Origin: Ignavibacteriales bacterium
GTDB taxonomy: Bacteria > Bacteroidota > Ignavibacteria > UBA10030
Assembly (NCBI GenBank): GCA_016218005.1
Contig: JACRFF010000322.1
Coordinates: forward strand, 1-6,858
Reading direction: 5' to 3'
DNA: 6,858 nt
Below are positions 1 through 5,734 of this stretch, in pieces (position 1 is the first letter of the stretch; each line of letters starts with the position of its first letter). A program made the translations under genes and the position numbers. Under the pieces are notes generated by a model, which was not told where the DNA came from, made no database searches, and saw only the letters and a list, made by a program, of their open reading frames with translations.

Positions 1-2
1 CC

Positions 3-878
3 ATGAATGTCTACGTTGTCTTGCTGATCCAGATTCTTGTTGCGAGCGGAACGCACATCGTTGCAAAGTCGGTAACGAACGATTTTGAGGCGCATACGTT
101 GACGCTTCTCCGAGGTTTGGTATCAGGCGTTGGTTCTCTTCTGCTCATGAGACTTCGCAATATTTCGCTGGCCATCGAACGAAGAGATTTCCTTCGATTG
201 TCCGTGCTTGGCGTCTTTGGTATGCTGAACCAGTTGCTCTATTTGTATGGACTGCATTTCACTACTGCTGCCAACGCTGCGCTTCTGTATGGCGCAACGC
301 CGGTGTGCGTGCTCATCATCTCTCGATTCGTCTTGAAGGAAAAGATGACGATGCAGAAAACTCTGGGGATAGCGCTGGCGTTCAGTGGTGTGGCGATCGT
401 CATTTTCGAACGAGGGGTCTCGTTCTCCTCCTCAACGCTTACGGGCAACCTTATCATTTTCGTTGCCGTGATTCTCTGGTCGTTGTTCACCGTGCTTGGC
501 AAACCGGCTGTTTTGAAGTACGGAGCGATCAAAGCTACTTCCGTCTCCGGACTCTTGGGGACAATGTACTTGCTGCCGTTTGAAGTTCATTCGCTTGCGC
601 GCGTGCACGCCAATGCTCTAACGGCACACGATTGGTTCGGCGTTCTTTATCTTGGGATAGGCACTTCCATTGTCGGCTATCTGCTTTGGTATTATGCTCT
701 CGGGCGAATCGAGGCCAGCAAGCTTGCCGTGTTTGCCAACGGCCAGCCTATTATGGCAACGGTGCTTTCTGCTGTCTTTCTTGATTTCCGGTTGACGGAA
801 ACGTTTGTGATAGGCGGTTGCCTGACGATTGCCGGGGTCATTGCGACGCAAGTCAATCCGCGCGGAACTTTTCGGTAA
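3..878 (+). CDS. EamA/DMT family membrane transporter
   Basis: Predicted inner-membrane permease of the drug/metabolite transporter superfamily (EamA, RhaT/YdcZ-like). The 291 residues show two tandem EamA repeats, about 5-137 and 148-285. Each has around five hydrophobic helices, ten in all, which is the standard DMT size and layout. Visible hallmarks are the loop after helix 3-4 with NAALLYGATPV (residues 91-101), a short basic link with LKEK (111-114) at the end of repeat 1, and the matching FANGQPIMATVLSAVFL (244-260) in repeat 2. Substrate cannot be read from sequence; relatives export amino acids, metabolites or drugs. The ATG lies only two bases into the window, so the upstream signals are missing, but the N-terminus enters a first helix directly and looks natural. 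The next gene has its own promoter, so it is probably not in the same operon. Family is secure, function is not. Confidence 0.9.
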   Translation: MNVYVVLLIQILVASGTHIVAKSVTNDFEAHTLTLLRGLVSGVGSLLLMRLRNISLAIERRDFLRLSVLGVFGMLNQLLYLYGLHFTTAANAALLYGATPVCVLIISRFVLKEKMTMQKTLGIALAFSGVAIVIFERGVSFSSSTLTGNLIIFVAVILWSLFTVLGKPAVLKYGAIKATSVSGLLGTMYLLPFEVHSLARVHANALTAHDWFGVLYLGIGTSIVGYLLWYYALGRIEASKLAVFANGQPIMATVLSAVFLDFRLTETFVIGGCLTIAGVIATQVNPRGTFR

Positions 879-907
879 CCGTCATTGTCTAACAAGATGT
901 CGCTTTC

Positions 908-936
908 TTGACTATCGAATCAGATTTGGGTACTAT
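908..936 (+). promoter_or_regulatory. Sigma70-like promoter for the 960 gene
   Basis: TTGACT (908-913) and TACTAT (931-936) are separated by 17 bases, giving a -35 of 5/6 and a -10 of 4/6 against the sigma70 consensus. It lies in the intergenic gap after the transporter and about 25 bases ahead of a strong SD. A shifted -10 (TATTAT, 934-939) is also possible but gives a 20-base spacer. Called by eye. Confidence 0.5.
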
Positions 937-948
937 TATAGAGAGAAG

Positions 949-954
949 AGGAGG
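949..954 (+). promoter_or_regulatory. Strong ribosome binding site
   Basis: AGGAGG within a purine-rich stretch (941-956), five bases before the ATG at 960. It fixes the start of the exported protein and shows that the host uses canonical anti-SD pairing. Confidence 0.8.
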
Positions 955-959
955 AGTTC

Positions 960-1472
960 ATGAAGAAAACCATCGTTGTAGCGCTGGTTCTTGTGGTGGC
1001 AACTCTGGCGGCGAATGCGCAATTCCGGTCGAAGAGTGAATCTCGTCCCACAGTGAGTGAAACCCTCACGCGCGGTGAAGGAGATGGGTTGCTCTTTGGA
1101 TGGTTTGATCCCAGCCGATTGACCATGCGCAACAGTTATTCCCTCAGCTACTCAACACTGGGCAGCGGTCAGGGAATGTCGTTGGGAACGCTCACGAGTT
1201 CGCTGAATTATCAAATCTCCAATCCGCTTTCCGTTTCGTTCGACGTCAGTTTGATGCACCAACCCTTTGGCGGACTTGGCGGAAAACTGGGACCGGATTT
1301 TTCCGGTGTCTATCTGACCCGTGCGCAATTAGACTACCGGCCATCCAAGAACTTCCTCTTTCAGGTTCAGTTTCGACAGTTGCCGGCGATGTATTGGATG
1401 AGCCCGTATGGTTATGATCGTTTCGGCGGCAGCTTCGGCTCCGGTTTCACAGCAAGCGAGGATAAACCCTGA
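960..1472 (+). CDS. Small exported protein, unknown function
   Basis: A 170-residue protein that I cannot assign to a named family. The N-terminus is a clear Sec signal peptide: MKKT, a hydrophobic core (about 5-17) and an AxA site, with cleavage predicted between Ala20 and Gln21. The mature part has no further membrane helix. It is rich in Gly, Ser, Phe and Tyr with alternating polar/hydrophobic stretches (for example around 54-100 and 118-138), which fits beta-strands of an outer-membrane-associated or partial barrel protein. A segment like FGWFDPSRLTMRNSYSLSYS (47-66) resembles small exported proteins that I recall from Ignavibacteria-type genomes, but this is memory and not a search. The C-terminus is Gly/Ser/Phe-rich and lacks a typical terminal barrel strand ending in Phe. 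It has its own promoter, a strong SD and a downstream terminator, so it is probably monocistronic. Coding status is secure; role unknown. Confidence 0.8.
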   Translation: MKKTIVVALVLVVATLAANAQFRSKSESRPTVSETLTRGEGDGLLFGWFDPSRLTMRNSYSLSYSTLGSGQGMSLGTLTSSLNYQISNPLSVSFDVSLMHQPFGGLGGKLGPDFSGVYLTRAQLDYRPSKNFLFQVQFRQLPAMYWMSPYGYDRFGGSFGSGFTASEDKP

Positions 1473-1502
1473 AGGGCATCTTGAACGTAGTTGTTATTCC
1501 AG

Positions 1503-1556
1503 CGGCCGAGAACCAATGCGTCTATGAGCGCGAGGATTCTCGGCTGTTCTTTTTTT
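1503..1556 (+). terminator. Rho-independent terminator after the exported protein
   Basis: A perfect 8-bp stem GCCGAGAA (1505-1512) / TTCTCGGC (1537-1544), extendable by a G-U and a C-G pair at the base, encloses a 24-base loop. A T-rich tract with seven consecutive T (1550-1556) follows. The loop is long for a terminator, but stem plus T tract on the + strand directly after the 960 gene fits termination. Only 16 bases separate it from the next start codon. Confidence 0.65.
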
Positions 1557-1572
1557 CTGCTGCAAGCAAGGA

Positions 1573-2085
1573 ATGATCGAGCACAACGAATCAACGATTT
1601 ACGGAGCGACCATTCCTGCCCGCGATAGCGGGTCGTCATCTCTCAAGCGCGACAAGAAGTCGCGCGCACGTCGTTGGACTGTAGTGGTATCGGCGGTGTG
1701 TGTACTCTTTCTTGTTGTTGCATATCTCTTTGCTCATCGGGAGTCGAAATCCGCCCAGCGTTCGGTTTCTGCCGCCGATATTCCTCGAAGCACGATTCTC
1801 ATTGAAGTCGTGAATGGCGCCGGAGGTCAGCGGCTTGGCCAGCGCTTTGCAGATTATCTCCGATTGCGCGGCTTCGACGTTGTCGATATCTTGAATGCGA
1901 AAGTGCGCGATGTTGAACGAACGATCGTTATCGACCGCGTTGGCAACACCGAGGTGGCAAAACAAGTAGCCGAAGCTCTTGGAATCGAAGAAAGCCGAGT
2001 CCATCGGCAGATCGACAAGAGTCTTTATCTCGACGTCACAGTGCTCATTGGCCGCGATTCCGGACAACTCAAACGAATTCCATAG
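1573..2085 (+). CDS. Membrane-anchored LytR_C domain protein
   Basis: A 170-residue bitopic protein. The N-terminal part is short and polar, with a basic stretch (KRDKKSRARR, 25-34) before one transmembrane helix (about 35-54), so the C-terminal domain should face the periplasm. Residues about 75-161 match the LytR_C / LytR-CpsA-Psr C-terminal type: IEVVNGAG near 77-84, LRLRGFDVVD (96-105), TIVIDRVGN (117-125), and a terminal LDVTVLIGRD (153-162). No LCP catalytic domain is present, so this is a stand-alone LytR_C protein. It may bind or position envelope glycans, but the biochemistry of this domain is poorly known. The start is the only ATG in this frame downstream of the TGA at 1525. AAGGA (1568-1572) abuts it with no spacer, which is suboptimal. 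It is followed at once by rsfS and argS, a co-transcribed group. Confidence 0.8.
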   Translation: MIEHNESTIYGATIPARDSGSSSLKRDKKSRARRWTVVVSAVCVLFLVVAYLFAHRESKSAQRSVSAADIPRSTILIEVVNGAGGQRLGQRFADYLRLRGFDVVDILNAKVRDVERTIVIDRVGNTEVAKQVAEALGIEESRVHRQIDKSLYLDVTVLIGRDSGQLKRIP

Positions 2086-2094
2086 GGGGTGCCA

Positions 2095-2532
2095 TTGACA
2101 TCTCGAACACTTGCCAACCGCATAGCTAATTTTATGTTGTCGAAGAAAGCGCAGAACGTCGTCATCGCTGATTTGCGCAAGGTTACTCCGACCGCCGACT
2201 TCTTCGTCATCTGCTCTGCGGATTCGGATACTCAAGTGAAGGCCATTGCCGATGCCGTGCAAGAAGGCACGGCAGGGATTGGCTCTCCGGTGTGGAAGTA
2301 CGAAGGGTATCAAGCTCTGCAGTGGGTTCTTCTAGATTTTGTGGACGTCGTTGCGCACGTGTTTTACAAAGAAGCACGCTCGTTCTACAACCTCGAACGC
2401 TTGTGGGGAGACGCTCGATTGAAGCACGTGAGCGACGAGGGGGAACGCGAGGTCGGCCGCGAACTTCGGAAGACGACCGCCCGCCGGCATTCCGCAAGAA
2501 AAAAATCACTCTCAGCACGCAAGTCGGAATAA
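2095..2532 (+). CDS. rsfS: Ribosome silencing factor RsfS
   Basis: RsfS (Iojap/YbeB/DUF143 family) binds ribosomal protein uL14 on the 50S subunit and blocks joining with 30S, lowering translation in starvation or stationary phase. Seen here are the family core TADFFVICSADSDTQVKAIAD, starting about 33 residues in, then the WKYEG and WVLLDFVDVVAHVF blocks and the ending FYNLERLWGDA. About 35 residues of charged, Lys/Arg/Ser-rich tail follow, longer than the usual family end. Start choice: GTG at 2089 is possible (147 aa), but the only good SD, AGGGGG (2084-2089), overlaps that codon and sits five bases before TTG at 2095 (145 aa), so TTG is preferred. The SD overlaps the stop region of the LytR_C gene, suggesting coupled translation. 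The stop lies one base before argS. Confidence 0.92.
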   Translation: MTSRTLANRIANFMLSKKAQNVVIADLRKVTPTADFFVICSADSDTQVKAIADAVQEGTAGIGSPVWKYEGYQALQWVLLDFVDVVAHVFYKEARSFYNLERLWGDARLKHVSDEGEREVGRELRKTTARRHSARKKSLSARKSE

Positions 2533-2533
2533 G

Positions 2534-4186
2534 ATGAAGGCATACCTCACGGAAAAAGTGAACGCGGCGCTGCGCAGCCTCGGCTATGCGGAGAACGCGA
2601 AGCTCGCGTTCGAGCAACCCAAATTGGAAACGCACGGCGATCTCACAACCAACGTTGCCATGACGCTGGCAAAATCCGTTGGAAAAAATCCGCGCACAAT
2701 TGCGCAAGAAATTGTCGGCGCATTGCATTTCGATTCCGGCGTGATTACCAAGGTGGAGATCGCAGGTCCCGGGTTTATCAATTTCAAGTTTGCAGACACG
2801 TTCTTCACAAAACAGACTGCGGAAATTCTTGCGCAAGGGGAGGCGTTTGGAAAAACTCATTCCGGAGCCGGCAAGAAAACGCAAGTCGAATACGTCAGCG
2901 CCAATCCCACCGGACCTCTCAGCGTTGGCCATGGCCGTCAGGCGGCTATCGGTGATACGATTGCGAATCTCTTGCATTGGACGGGGCACAATGTAACGCG
3001 AGAGTACTATTACAATAACGCCGGTCGGCAAATGCGAATACTGGCGGAATCTACTTACGCCCGCTACCAGCAATTCTTCGAGCCGACGTTTCTCTTTCCT
3101 GCGGATGGTTACCAAGGCGACTACATTCGAGAGATTGCCGAAAAACTCAAGGCAAGGCGGGGAGATTCGGTGAGGTTGCTTCCGCGCGAGGAGGCGCTTT
3201 CGGTTTGCAAAAGTTTTGCCGAGGAAGAACTCTTTACGGCGATCAAAAACGTCTTGGCTCGCATGGGCGTGAAGCATGACGTCTTCTTCAACGAAGACTC
3301 GCTCTATCATGATGGAACGATCGAAGAAGTGATTGGGGAACTTCGCAAGCTCAACTTGGCGTACGATCAGGATGGAGCCGTGTGGTTCAAGACCTCGGCA
3401 TTGGGGACGGATAAAGATCGCGTGATTGTGAAGACCTCCGGCGAGCCGACCTATCGATTGCCGGATATTGCGTACCACCGGGAGAAATTTCGCCGCGGAT
3501 TTGAATTGGTCGTCGATGTCTTCGGTGCCGACCACATTGACACCATTCCCGATGTCTTGGCAGGCGTGAAAGCGCTGGGGTTTGATCCTGGCAAAGTCAA
3601 AGTGGTAATCCACCAGTTCGTCACGCTCCTGAGGGATGGCGAGCAAGTGAAAATGTCCAAGCGTTTGGCAAACTTCGTTACGTTGGACGAATTGATAGAC
3701 GAGGTTGGCCCGGATGCGGTGCGGTTCTTCTTTCTCATGCGCTCAACGGGAAGCCATCTGGAATTCGACCTCAACTTGGCGAAAGAGCAATCTGAAAAGA
3801 ATCCGGTGTATTACGTTCAGTATGCGCATGCGCGCATCGCAAGCATCCTCCGGTTTGCCGAATCCCAAAACGTCTTTGCGGAGGGGGAGGACGTTTCGCA
3901 CATCAACTACGCATTGCTCGTTGGTCCTTCGGAAGTCGGATTGGCAAAATTGTTGCTTACGTTTCCGGACACGATTGAGGCGGCGTGCTATGGCTATGAG
4001 CCGCATCGGTTAGTAACATACCTGGGCGATGTCGCGACTGCCTTTCACAAATTTTATCATGATCACCGCGTTGTTATACCTGAAGCCGACCTCTCCAAAG
4101 CGCGCCTTGCACTTTGCCTTGCCGCAAAGACCGTGCTCGCGAATGGATGTCGCATCCTCGGCATCAGCGCGCCAGAGCGGATGTAA
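2534..4186 (+). CDS. argS: Arginyl-tRNA synthetase
   Basis: Class Ia aminoacyl-tRNA synthetase charging tRNA-Arg with arginine in the cytoplasm. The protein is full length at 550 residues. Domains in order: the N-terminal Add-1 tRNA-recognition domain (about 1-85, with LETHGDLTTNVAM at 31-43); the Rossmann catalytic core starting at NPTGPLSVGHGR (124-135), which carries the HIGH motif as SVGH; YRLPDIAYHREKF (307-319) and VFGADHIDTIPD (329-340); KMSKR (373-377); and the DALR anticodon-binding helical domain (about 425-550) starting near NPVYYVQYAHARI and ending in PERM. Ser in the first HIGH position is not alarming: Thr or Ser is common there in Bacteroidota-type ArgRS as I recall. The ATG follows the rsfS stop by one base and has only a weak SD, consistent with translational coupling. 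It is the last gene of the LytR_C-rsfS-argS run. Confidence 0.97.
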   Translation: MKAYLTEKVNAALRSLGYAENAKLAFEQPKLETHGDLTTNVAMTLAKSVGKNPRTIAQEIVGALHFDSGVITKVEIAGPGFINFKFADTFFTKQTAEILAQGEAFGKTHSGAGKKTQVEYVSANPTGPLSVGHGRQAAIGDTIANLLHWTGHNVTREYYYNNAGRQMRILAESTYARYQQFFEPTFLFPADGYQGDYIREIAEKLKARRGDSVRLLPREEALSVCKSFAEEELFTAIKNVLARMGVKHDVFFNEDSLYHDGTIEEVIGELRKLNLAYDQDGAVWFKTSALGTDKDRVIVKTSGEPTYRLPDIAYHREKFRRGFELVVDVFGADHIDTIPDVLAGVKALGFDPGKVKVVIHQFVTLLRDGEQVKMSKRLANFVTLDELIDEVGPDAVRFFFLMRSTGSHLEFDLNLAKEQSEKNPVYYVQYAHARIASILRFAESQNVFAEGEDVSHINYALLVGPSEVGLAKLLLTFPDTIEAACYGYEPHRLVTYLGDVATAFHKFYHDHRVVIPEADLSKARLALCLAAKTVLANGCRILGISAPERM

Positions 4187-4228
4187 CGCAACTCGGCAGT
4201 GGATCATTTTCGATTTAATGATTGGAGA

Positions 4229-4242
4229 GAGGAAGGAGAATG
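4229..4242 (+). promoter_or_regulatory. Orphan strong RBS plus ATG at the island border
   Basis: A purine-rich SD stretch (AGAGGAAGGAGA within 4226-4239) directly precedes ATG at 4240-4242, but the reading frame closes after ten codons (TGA, 4270-4272) and runs antisense to the end of the NYN gene. It looks like a translation start cut off from its gene when the AT-rich DNA entered. A chance purine run in an intergenic gap is the alternative. Confidence 0.4.
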
Positions 4243-4245
4243 GAT

Positions 4246-4871
4246 CTACCAACTAATAGGTTTTTTTATTGATGCACCATCGGATAGAATAAACGGGTCG
4301 GGGAATTGATATTGTATATAACGTTCCTTTTTGATATTCCGTGAAAAATTCGCCATTTGGGCTAATTCCTTGTTCTTACGTTTATAGGGAAAAAGAAAAC
4401 CTATTTCTCCCTTGGGATAATATTTTTTTACCATCCTTAGAGCGGGAGCAATGTCTGTATCTCCAGTCATTAACATTGCCGTTTCGCATTCTCCTTGCTT
4501 GAATATCTCAAATAGTTTTAGTCCAATAGATACAGCCGTTTCCTTTTCCTCATGTCTAATCATCGTTCTATGGCAAAAATTACACTCTATTCTTTTTTCC
4601 TTAAATCTTGCAAGTTCCACAATTATTCCGGTTTCTCTTAGGCATTTAAGAAATTCCAAGTGTCTTGCAACCGTATCTGGTGACTTATGGTATGCGAGGG
4701 CTGAAAAATAATAGATTTTTTCAAGTTTATGATTTGGACTGAGCGTGTAGAGATATGATTCGCAGAGTGATCGTATATTAAGCCACTGGTAGATATTTTC
4801 CCAAGGTCAGCGCTGGCTTGAACTATGGAATGGTACAGATTAAATCCGTCGATAATAAATGTTGTGCGCAT
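4246..4871 (-). pseudogene. Frameshifted NYN-domain (PIN-like RNase) gene
   Basis: Two reading frames on the minus strand join into one 208-residue NYN-family protein (LabA/DUF88, PIN-like nuclease fold, usually metal-dependent RNases). The first frame gives MRTTFIIDGFNLYHS with Asp8 and Asn11 (motif 1). After about residue 25 the homology moves to another frame: IYYFSALAYHKSP (53-65), a CxxC pair (Cys97, Cys100), HEEKETAVSIG (107-117), TGDTDIAPA (136-144, Asp138/Asp140) and the tail ending KPISW. Adding one base to the T4 run at 4796-4799 restores a single frame, so this is a one-base deletion (or a sequencing error). Relatives that I recall read KETDV in the second acidic motif; here it is KETAV (Ala113, codon GCT, one base from GAT), which would weaken metal binding. 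No SD precedes the ATG, and a terminator ends about 10 bases upstream. Composition is AT-rich and unlike the neighbours. Family is confident; the pseudogene call assumes that the sequence is correct. Confidence 0.78.
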
Positions 4872-4880
4872 AGTGGAAAT

Positions 4881-4911
4881 AAAAAAACCCCTTAAGTCGT
4901 AACCTAAGGGG
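4881..4911 (-). terminator. Strong intrinsic terminator just upstream of the NYN gene
   Basis: Read on the minus strand, CCCCTTAGGT (4911-4902) pairs with ACTTAAGGGG (4897-4888) to form a continuous 10-bp stem with one G-U pair. The loop is UACG, and seven U (4887-4881) follow directly. On the + strand there is no T tract after the hairpin, so it works toward the NYN gene only. It could end a transcript from the transposase remnant or act as an attenuator in the NYN leader. Confidence 0.85.
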
Positions 4912-4913
4912 GG

Positions 4914-4939
4914 CTATTTGTGCATTTCTGCACCAATAG
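4914..4939 (-). ncRNA. Candidate structured leader hairpin with GAAA tetraloop
   Basis: On the minus strand CTATT-G-GTGCA (4939-4929), loop GAAA (4928-4925), TGCAC-A-AATAG (4924-4914) folds into two 5-bp helices separated by a G/A mismatch and capped by a GNRA tetraloop. It lies two bases before the terminator stem, so the two hairpins would stack in one transcript. No known RNA family was recognised. Either a short leader/sRNA or the palindromic edge of a mobile element would explain it. Confidence 0.45.
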
Positions 4940-5016
4940 GGATGAAAAACTACACTACTAATTTGAATTTTTTGTAGGTAACATACAAGAAAAAATAAAA
5001 AATATTGCTTACCCAA
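4940..5016. other. AT-rich spacer between NYN leader and transposase remnant
   Basis: No open frame of note. It contains A/T homopolymer runs and an imperfect short inverted pair (CTACA ... TGTAG). On the minus strand a poor promoter-like pair, TTGATT-N17-TATTTT (about 5020-4992), could drive the leader and NYN gene, but in such AT-rich sequence this is weak evidence. No tandem repeats, tRNA or clear IS terminal repeat were seen. Confidence 0.4.
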
Positions 5017-5345
5017 TCAAGCGGCTTTCTTGCTTATTTCTTTCAGTCCCAAGAACTCCTCCCATGTAACAGGATACTTGCCAATTCTGACTTCCATCGC
5101 CGGTGTTACTCATAGTGTTTGGTGAATGCGCATGAAGTTGTAGTGGAAAAAGTGCAACGAGACAGCGGCTTGAAGATTGCTAAATTTTTTGCTGAACGCA
5201 TTTGTGAATCGGATCAATTTCCACAGATTCATTCTCATATCAAGTTCTATCTTTCCACGTGAGAAGTACTAATTCGTTTTCTAATCGGACAACCATTTAT
5301 CACTACACGCAACTCCATTCGTTGACTTTCGGGACATTTTTGACT
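5017..5345 (-). pseudogene. Decayed IS1-like transposase, C-terminal remnant
   Basis: Minus-strand translation gives the typical C-terminal third of an IS1-type DDE transposase in pieces. ISTSHVER (5273-5250) is followed by TAG where relatives have Gln. After NL one base is missing (around 5239-5240), shifting the frame into MRMNLWKLIRFTNAFSKKF, then LQAAVSLHFFHYNFMRIHQTL. TGA (5112-5110) replaces the usual Arg, followed by VTPAMEVRIGKYPVTWEEFL and a natural stop at 5019-5017. Three independent lesions plus loss of the N-terminal two thirds show an old, inactive copy. Residues upstream of ISTS (5274 to about 5345) read open in the same frame and are plausible but weakly conserved, so the truncation point is uncertain. 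Family placement rests on the remembered consensus (TRLTNAFSKK...HYNF.RIHQTLRVTPAM). No terminal inverted repeats or target duplication were found. Confidence 0.78.
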
Positions 5346-5350
5346 AAAAT
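5322..5350 (+). promoter_or_regulatory. Sigma70-like promoter of the nuo operon
   Basis: TTGACT (5322-5327) and TAAAAT (5345-5350) are 17 bases apart, 5/6 matches at both boxes and ideal spacing. Transcription would begin near 5357, giving a leader of about 20 bases before nuoA. It lies in DNA that can be read on the other strand as the transposase remnant or its edge. Confidence 0.6.
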
Positions 5351-5351
5351 T

Positions 5352-5371
5352 TTTGCAGAACAACCTGCAAA
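5352..5371 (+). repeat. Perfect inverted repeat at the nuo leader
   Basis: TTTGCAG (5352-5358) and CTGCAAA (5365-5371) are exact reverse complements around a 6-base centre (AACAAC). It spans the expected transcription start and ends six bases before the nuoA ATG. It could be an operator dyad, a 5' leader hairpin that limits ribosome access, or the trace of an element end. No T tract follows, so it is not a terminator. Confidence 0.55.
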
Positions 5372-5377
5372 CGGACG

Positions 5378-5734
5378 ATGATTGAAAGCTACATCCCGAT
5401 ATTCATTATGATCGTTGGCGCTATGGGCTTTGCCGTGGTGATGGGGAAGATGAACGAGTTTGTAGGCCCCAAGCGCCCGTCGGAAGAAAAGCTTTCTACC
5501 TATGAAAGCGGCATGGAACCGGTGCGTTCTGCGCGTGAACGGTTCTCGGTGAAATTCTACATGGTGGCGATGCTCTTTATCGTGTTCGATATCGAAGTCG
5601 TGTTTCTCTATCCGTGGGCGGTATCCTACAAGCTCTTGGGCACGCCCGGTTTCATCACGATGTTTGTCTTCATCGCCGTGCTGTTGGTTGGATATTTCTA
5701 CGTCTGGAGGAAAGGAGCGTTGGAATGGGACTAG
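5378..5734 (+). CDS. nuoA: NADH-quinone oxidoreductase subunit A
   Basis: NuoA (ND3-type) is a small membrane subunit of respiratory complex I, at the joint between the membrane arm and the quinone-site region of the peripheral arm. The 118 residues show three membrane helices (about 5-23, 60-80, 90-110) and the family signature [20 protein letters not shown] (42-61). That loop has an acidic residue (Glu43) and the position that is the switch cysteine in ND3, here Ser44. [11 protein letters not shown] (70-80) follows in helix 2. The start at MIESYIP is close to the usual NuoA N-terminus but has only a weak SD (ACGGAC), unlike nuoB. The gene opens the nuo operon; its promoter lies in the decayed insert just upstream. 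Its last 10 bases overlap nuoB. Assignment is secure; the exact start is less so. Confidence 0.95.
   Translation: MIESYIPIFIMIVGAMGFAVVMGKMNEFVGPKRPSEEKLSTYESGMEPVRSARERFSVKFYMVAMLFIVFDIEVVFLYPWAVSYKLLGTPGFITMFVFIAVLLVGYFYVWRKGALEWD

Noticed and set aside
1636..2313. Minus-strand open frame of 225 codons
   Set aside because: Antisense to the LytR_C gene and rsfS, no family features and no SD.
2207..3646. Very long minus-strand open frame (479 codons) opposite rsfS and argS
   Set aside because: It lies antisense to two securely identified genes. Its translation is rich in Arg/Cys/His with no recognisable domain, as expected for a shadow of codon bias.
4203..4222. ATCATT / AATGAT inverted repeat after argS as a terminator
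   Set aside because: Only six AT-rich pairs and no T tract follows; too weak to call.
4790..4805. Programmed -1 frameshift in the NYN gene
   Set aside because: The A4 run does not form an X XXY YYZ slip site in the zero frame, and the second acidic motif is also altered; decay or sequencing error fits better.
4894..4903. AAGTCGTAAC, identical to a conserved stretch near the 3' end of 16S rRNA
   Set aside because: Only ten bases match and the flanks do not; it is the loop side of the terminator hairpin, so a chance match.
4246..5377. CRISPR array, type III TA repeat array or tRNA in the AT-rich island
   Set aside because: No regularly spaced or tandem repeats and no cloverleaf-like stretch could be found by eye.
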